The notes under the pieces were generated by a model. That model saw only the letters and a list, made by a program, of their open reading frames with translations. It was not told where the DNA came from and searched no databases. The translations under genes and the position numbers were made by a program. This document shows positions 60,557 to 64,000 of a stretch of 64,000 bases of DNA, in pieces. The stretch covers positions 997,001 through 1,061,000 of the forward strand of contig NC_010718.1 in assembly GCF_000020005.1 (NCBI RefSeq), written 5' to 3'. Source of the stretch: Natranaerobius thermophilus JW/NM-WN-LF. GTDB taxonomy: Bacteria; Bacillota; Natranaerobiia; Natranaerobiales; Natranaerobiaceae. Positions within the stretch are counted from its first letter, which is position 1. Each line of letters starts with the position of its first letter.

Positions 60557-61915
60557 TCAGTGATTTTTGAGCAGAGATAAATTATCAAGGACCTGGCAAG
60601 ATGTTTTTATTCCTTTATAGAACAAATCTAGCTTCAAATTTTCATTAGGAGCATGATTGGCTTCGTCTGAATTGGCATAGGGAACAGTGACAGCTGGTAA
60701 ATTTAAAATTTTCGTCCAAACATAGGTGGGTAAACTGCCACCTGTGGAAGGATAGACTAATGGTTTTGTATTATGAACTTGTTCAACAGATTTTGTTATA
60801 TGTTGAATAGCTGAAAGTTTAGGACTTGTTCTGGACGGATACATGTAACGTCCCTGCATCTCAACTTGGGTGCGGGGATTTATTTTTTTGACCCATTCTG
60901 AAAGTCTATGGAAAATATGTTCTGGATCCTGGTCTGGTACTAATCTCATATCAAGTTTAGCACTAGCTTGACAGGGGATAATGGTTTTAGTTCCTTCACC
61001 GGTATAACCGCTTACGATACCATTGATATTTAATACTGGTTCTAGTGTTAGTTTTTTATAAAAATTTTCTTTCTCTAAATCGCTTTCATCTACATAAAAA
61101 GCTTCGGCTGTTTTTTGCGAGTCAAATGGCAATCGTTGAATCAAGTCGAGTTCTGCTGATCCAGGTTTTATGACATCTTTATAGAATTCAGGGATCAATA
61201 CTTTATTTTTTTCATTTTTAAGGGAGTTTAGCACGGTTACTAGTTCCCAAGCGGCATTTGGAATAACCCCACCACGATTACCAGAATGATTATCTCTATT
61301 TGCAGTTTTGATACTTAATTGGACTGATAATATCCCCCGATTTCCAAGAGAAACCACTGGCGCGTCTCCAGGTGCCAGTGGCCCGTCTGAAATATAAACT
61401 AAGTCACCCTTAAGCAAATTTTTATTTTCTTTTACAAATTGAGCTATATGTGGACTGCCTATTTCTTCTTCTCCTTCGAAAACGAACTTTACATTAACTG
61501 GAAGTTGACCTTTTGTTTCCAAATAAGACCGAACTGCTAAAATATGGGTTAATAACTGTCCCTTGTTGTCTCCTACTCCTCGTCCATAAAGACGTTGGTT
61601 TTTCACCTCTGGTTCAAAAGGTTCGGTATGCCATAATTCATATGGTTCAGGGGGTTGTACGTCGTAATGACCGTAAAAGATTATTGTGGGTGCTGATTCT
61701 GAAGTGATTAACTCGCCATAGATTATGGGATGACCTGAAGTAGGGATTAGTTTAGTTGTGATTCCAGTTTCTTTCATCAATTTTTGTATCATTTTTGCGC
61801 ATTCAGTTATTCCTTGGTTTTTAGTACTGATACTTGGTTGTTTTACCAACTTTTTTAACTCATCTAAATACTTCTCTTTATTATCCTCTATATGGGAAAA
61901 AACTTGAGAAATCAT
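60557..61915 (-). CDS. M20-family dipeptidase/metallopeptidase
   Basis: The 452-residue zinc peptidase has the M20 blocks FYGHYDVQPP with the metal His and Asp (about 78-87), YGRGVGDNKGQLL, the catalytic pair in FEGEEEIGSP, and DGPLAPGDAPVVSLGNRG. The C-terminal block is STGGSLPTYVW followed by NHAPNE. It belongs to the CNDP/ArgE-like dipeptidase branch and is distinct from the broken M20 gene at 10248. Dipeptide hydrolysis is likely. It is followed on the minus strand by little non-coding sequence. Confidence 0.9.
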   Translation of the reverse strand: MISQVFSHIEDNKEKYLDELKKLVKQPSISTKNQGITECAKMIQKLMKETGITTKLIPTSGHPIIYGELITSESAPTIIFYGHYDVQPPEPYELWHTEPFEPEVKNQRLYGRGVGDNKGQLLTHILAVRSYLETKGQLPVNVKFVFEGEEEIGSPHIAQFVKENKNLLKGDLVYISDGPLAPGDAPVVSLGNRGILSVQLSIKTANRDNHSGNRGGVIPNAAWELVTVLNSLKNEKNKVLIPEFYKDVIKPGSAELDLIQRLPFDSQKTAEAFYVDESDLEKENFYKKLTLEPVLNINGIVSGYTGEGTKTIIPCQASAKLDMRLVPDQDPEHIFHRLSEWVKKINPRTQVEMQGRYMYPSRTSPKLSAIQHITKSVEQVHNTKPLVYPSTGGSLPTYVWTKILNLPAVTVPYANSDEANHAPNENLKLDLFYKGIKTSCQVLDNLSLLKNH

Positions 61916-61971
61916 TTTGACACTCCCTTTTTAGTTTGGATGTAACCAAAAAGTACACTAGTTAAAGCACA

Positions 61972-62787
61972 CTAGTTAACTCCTTTTTCAATTCCCTGAC
62001 AAAAGGCCAAGGCACTTTCTCCCAAAGATTCGGGATTATAACCACCTTCCAGTACGGAAAAAATCTTACCTTGACATTGCTCTTTGGCAAATTTTCCCAA
62101 CTCTTCACCTATTTCCTGGTACTCTTTAGTATCCAAGCTGCCACCCCAATCATGTATGTGTCGATCAAAGCCTGCAGACACAGCAAGGATATCAGGTGTA
62201 TCTTCTGGTATATTATAGAATTTCTTTAAGTATTCTCTTAATTGAGTTACCGGGTGATTTCTAAAGTCCTTATTTCCATTGTTGAGACCAATTAAATCAA
62301 TTCCGTTTTCAAGATGATAATAATGAACTTCGGGAGTATCAGCAAAGGAATCAATAGTGCCATCACCTAGATGAAGGTCAAAATCTACGATTACAGCGGA
62401 ATTGATTTTTTCTTCTAATATCAACTGTTTTACTGCGATGGCTATATTATTAAAATAACAAAAACCCCAATATGTAGACGGACCTGCATGATGGCCTGGA
62501 GGCCTGGCCAGGGAGAAAGCTGCTGTACCAGAATAGGCGAGATCAGCAGCTTTGATGGCTGAACCTGCTGCCAGGCGTGCCATGTGATATATCTGACTTG
62601 AGTTTTGAATCTCTTGGACGTGAGAATCAGTATGAATTATTTTGATTTGTTTTTCTGAGGCTAGATAAGGAGTGACTACGGGGTAGTGGTTTGTTAACAA
62701 TGCTGCAGCATGATCTAATCTTCCTTTGGATGCCGCTGGATCAAAACTATAGGTTTTGAAAAAATCTTCATGAAATACAATTTTCAT
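61972..62787 (-). CDS. Histone deacetylase-family protein (acetoin utilisation / acetylpolyamine deacetylase-like)
   Basis: The 271-residue protein has the zinc-dependent deacetylase motifs LARPPGHHAGPS (about 94-105), VDFDLHLGDGT (zinc-binding Asp and His) and LAVSAGFDRH. It ends with VLEGGYNPESLG. Bacterial members deacetylate polyamines or protein lysines, or belong to the AcuC type. I start it at ATG 62787 (MKIVFHEDFF) because AGGGGTG precedes it on the minus strand. The frame extends nine bases upstream to a codon without a site. Confidence 0.9.
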   Translation of the reverse strand: MKIVFHEDFFKTYSFDPAASKGRLDHAAALLTNHYPVVTPYLASEKQIKIIHTDSHVQEIQNSSQIYHMARLAAGSAIKAADLAYSGTAAFSLARPPGHHAGPSTYWGFCYFNNIAIAVKQLILEEKINSAVIVDFDLHLGDGTIDSFADTPEVHYYHLENGIDLIGLNNGNKDFRNHPVTQLREYLKKFYNIPEDTPDILAVSAGFDRHIHDWGGSLDTKEYQEIGEELGKFAKEQCQGKIFSVLEGGYNPESLGESALAFCQGIEKGVN

Positions 62788-62818
62788 GAATAACACCCCT
62801 GTAATTAATTCTTTAAAG

Positions 62819-64000
62819 CTATTTTCTAAACTGTTTTTTTAATGTTTTCTTTCTTAATCGAATGTTATTTGGAGTTATTTCAACAAGTTCATCCTGATTG
62901 ATAAATTCTAGAGCTTCTTCAAGTGATAATAATTTAGGAGGCGCAATTTTTTCAGTATTGTCGGAACCTGCTGCCCTTACATTGGTCAATTGTTTTTGCT
63001 TGCATACATTGATATCTAGATCACCTTCACGATTCCTTTGGCCTACAATCATTCCTTCATAAACTTTAACTCCTGGGGATATGAAAAATTCGCCTCGATC
63101 TTCCATTGCTTGAATACTATAGAAAGTAGCTTCACCGGCTTGATGTGCCACAAGGGCTCCATTCACTCTCGTTGAGAAATCTCCTTTATATGGCTCGTAG
63201 TTAAGGAAATTGTGATAAAATAATCCAGTCCCTCTAGTTAATGTTAAAAATTCTGATCTGAAACCAATTAATCCTCTAGATGGTACTTTGAATTTTAATC
63301 GGGTATTTCCACTGGATAAATTTTTGTATTCTAATAGTTCGCCTTTTCGCTGATTTATTTCTTCAATTACTGTTCCTGAATATTCATCAGGTAAAGTCAC
63401 TACAACTTCTTCAATAGGTTCACATTTCTTTCCATCAATTTCCTTATAAATCACCTGAGGTTTTGATACCTGAAATTCATATCCTTCTCTTCTCAGTTTT
63501 TCAATTACCGTAGAAAGATGGAGTTCACCACGACCTGAAACCTGGAAAAGCTCTGGGTTATCAGTTTCTTCTACTTTTAAACTGATATTAGATTCTTGCT
63601 CTGTAAATAAACGTTCTTTTAACTTTCTTGATGTTAGATATTTACCTTCTTGTCCTGCGAAGGGACTATTATTAATTGAAAAGGTCATGCTAATTGTTGG
63701 TGCTTCAATAGTAGGGCTTGGTAAAGGTTCTGGATAGTTGGGATCAGTAATAGTGGCACCAATATTAATATCATTAAGCCCAGAAATTGCGGCAATGTCT
63801 CCAGCCTCTGCCTTTGGGACTTCAATTTTTTCAAGGTTTTGATATGTGAAAATTTGTCCCGCAGTTTGCTTATCTTTTTTAGGCTCTTGGTCTTCCGTTT
63901 CCTGTTTTTCTAAAATTAAAACTTGATCGTGCTTTGAAATAGTTCCTTGCATGATTTTGCCCACTGCGTATTTTCCAAGATAACTGTCATAATCCGTGCT
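62819..64000 (-). CDS. typA: Translational GTPase TypA/BipA, C-terminal part (5' end outside window)
   Basis: About 393 C-terminal residues of this ribosome-associated GTPase are visible; the frame runs off the window edge without a start. They cover the beta-barrel domain II, an EF-G-like domain (VSGRGELHLSTVIEKLRREG), and the TypA-specific C-terminal domain. That domain shows VPSRGLIGFRSEFLTLTRGT, NGALVAHQAGEAT and EGMIVGQRNREGDLDINVC. The GTPase domain lies beyond position 64000. The first visible Met at 63964 is internal. Confidence 0.95.
   Translation of the reverse strand, partial: STDYDSYLGKYAVGKIMQGTISKHDQVLILEKQETEDQEPKKDKQTAGQIFTYQNLEKIEVPKAEAGDIAAISGLNDINIGATITDPNYPEPLPSPTIEAPTISMTFSINNSPFAGQEGKYLTSRKLKERLFTEQESNISLKVEETDNPELFQVSGRGELHLSTVIEKLRREGYEFQVSKPQVIYKEIDGKKCEPIEEVVVTLPDEYSGTVIEEINQRKGELLEYKNLSSGNTRLKFKVPSRGLIGFRSEFLTLTRGTGLFYHNFLNYEPYKGDFSTRVNGALVAHQAGEATFYSIQAMEDRGEFFISPGVKVYEGMIVGQRNREGDLDINVCKQKQLTNVRAAGSDNTEKIAPPKLLSLEEALEFINQDELVEITPNNIRLRKKTLKKQFRK

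Noticed and set aside
1-64000. CRISPR arrays, tRNA or rRNA genes
   Set aside because: No regularly spaced direct repeats with unique spacers, and no cloverleaf or rRNA-like stretches were recognised on either strand.

Overview
The window looks like a chromosomal segment of a low-GC, Gram-positive, anaerobic Firmicute of clostridial type. Ribosome binding sites are strong (GGAGG/AGGTGAT), starts are often GTG or TTG, and T-tailed hairpin terminators are common. Gene content includes hybrid-cluster protein, cobalamin salvage, an ANTAR regulator and group II introns. Several exported or membrane proteins carry very acidic segments, as in salt-adapted bacteria. A haloalkaliphilic clostridium such as Natranaerobius is my guess from memory of that gene content, not something the sequence proves.

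Layout. 1-5.5 kb: the end of a cobalamin late-assembly operon (cbiB, cobS, a PduX-type threonine kinase, a threonine-phosphate decarboxylase, cobyric acid synthase). 5.5-16.5 kb: housekeeping genes (HAD hydrolase, apt, CBS protein, exonuclease III, polysaccharide deacetylase, a frameshifted M20 peptidase, a first glutamine synthetase, rhomboid, DUF456, cyclase, lipoprotein). 16.5-20 kb: a secreted CAP-domain protein and a YyaL-type protein. 20-26.3 kb: a nitrogen-assimilation block with two divergent asparagine synthetases, a second glutamine synthetase and an ANTAR regulator. 26.9-28.6 kb: PadR regulator, a tiny CC-motif protein and a permease. 28.6-39 kb: UPF0182 protein, an old-yellow-enzyme-type oxidoreductase, ArsC-like protein, radical SAM protein, DUF1028 plus cupin, two tiny proteins and lgt. 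39.1-43.1 kb: two group II introns stacked four bases apart behind the lgt terminator. 43.4-53.1 kb: hcp, an FMN-binding protein and the complete phosphate regulon pstSCAB-phoU-phoPR. 53.2-64 kb: a small Cys/His protein, an ABC exporter with a divergent ArsR regulator, cstA, a MATE pump, murB, an M20 dipeptidase, an HDAC-like deacetylase and the C-terminal part of typA.

Regulation that can be read directly. (1) The second glutamine synthetase is preceded by two tandem stem-loops with hexaloops AAAGGT and AAAGGC, the A1/G4 signature of ANTAR targets. The second overlaps a large competing hairpin, and the ANTAR protein is the next gene downstream. (2) pstS and pstC each have an array of four TTAAYW-type hexamers at exact 11-bp spacing, with an identical 9-nt gap to TATAGT, and the PhoPR-type pair sits at the end of the cluster. 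(3) Palindromic operator candidates lie at the hcp, arsR and 37.5-kb promoters.

The least explained structure is a family of long palindromic elements present five times (135, 255, 71, 255 and 253 bp). The full-length copies fold end to end into one imperfect stem topped by two small hairpins, while shorter copies keep only the outer arms. Other unusual points are two genes that seem to start at ATT, a remnant of a group II intron behind the hcp terminator, and a small deletion with frameshift in an M20 peptidase gene.
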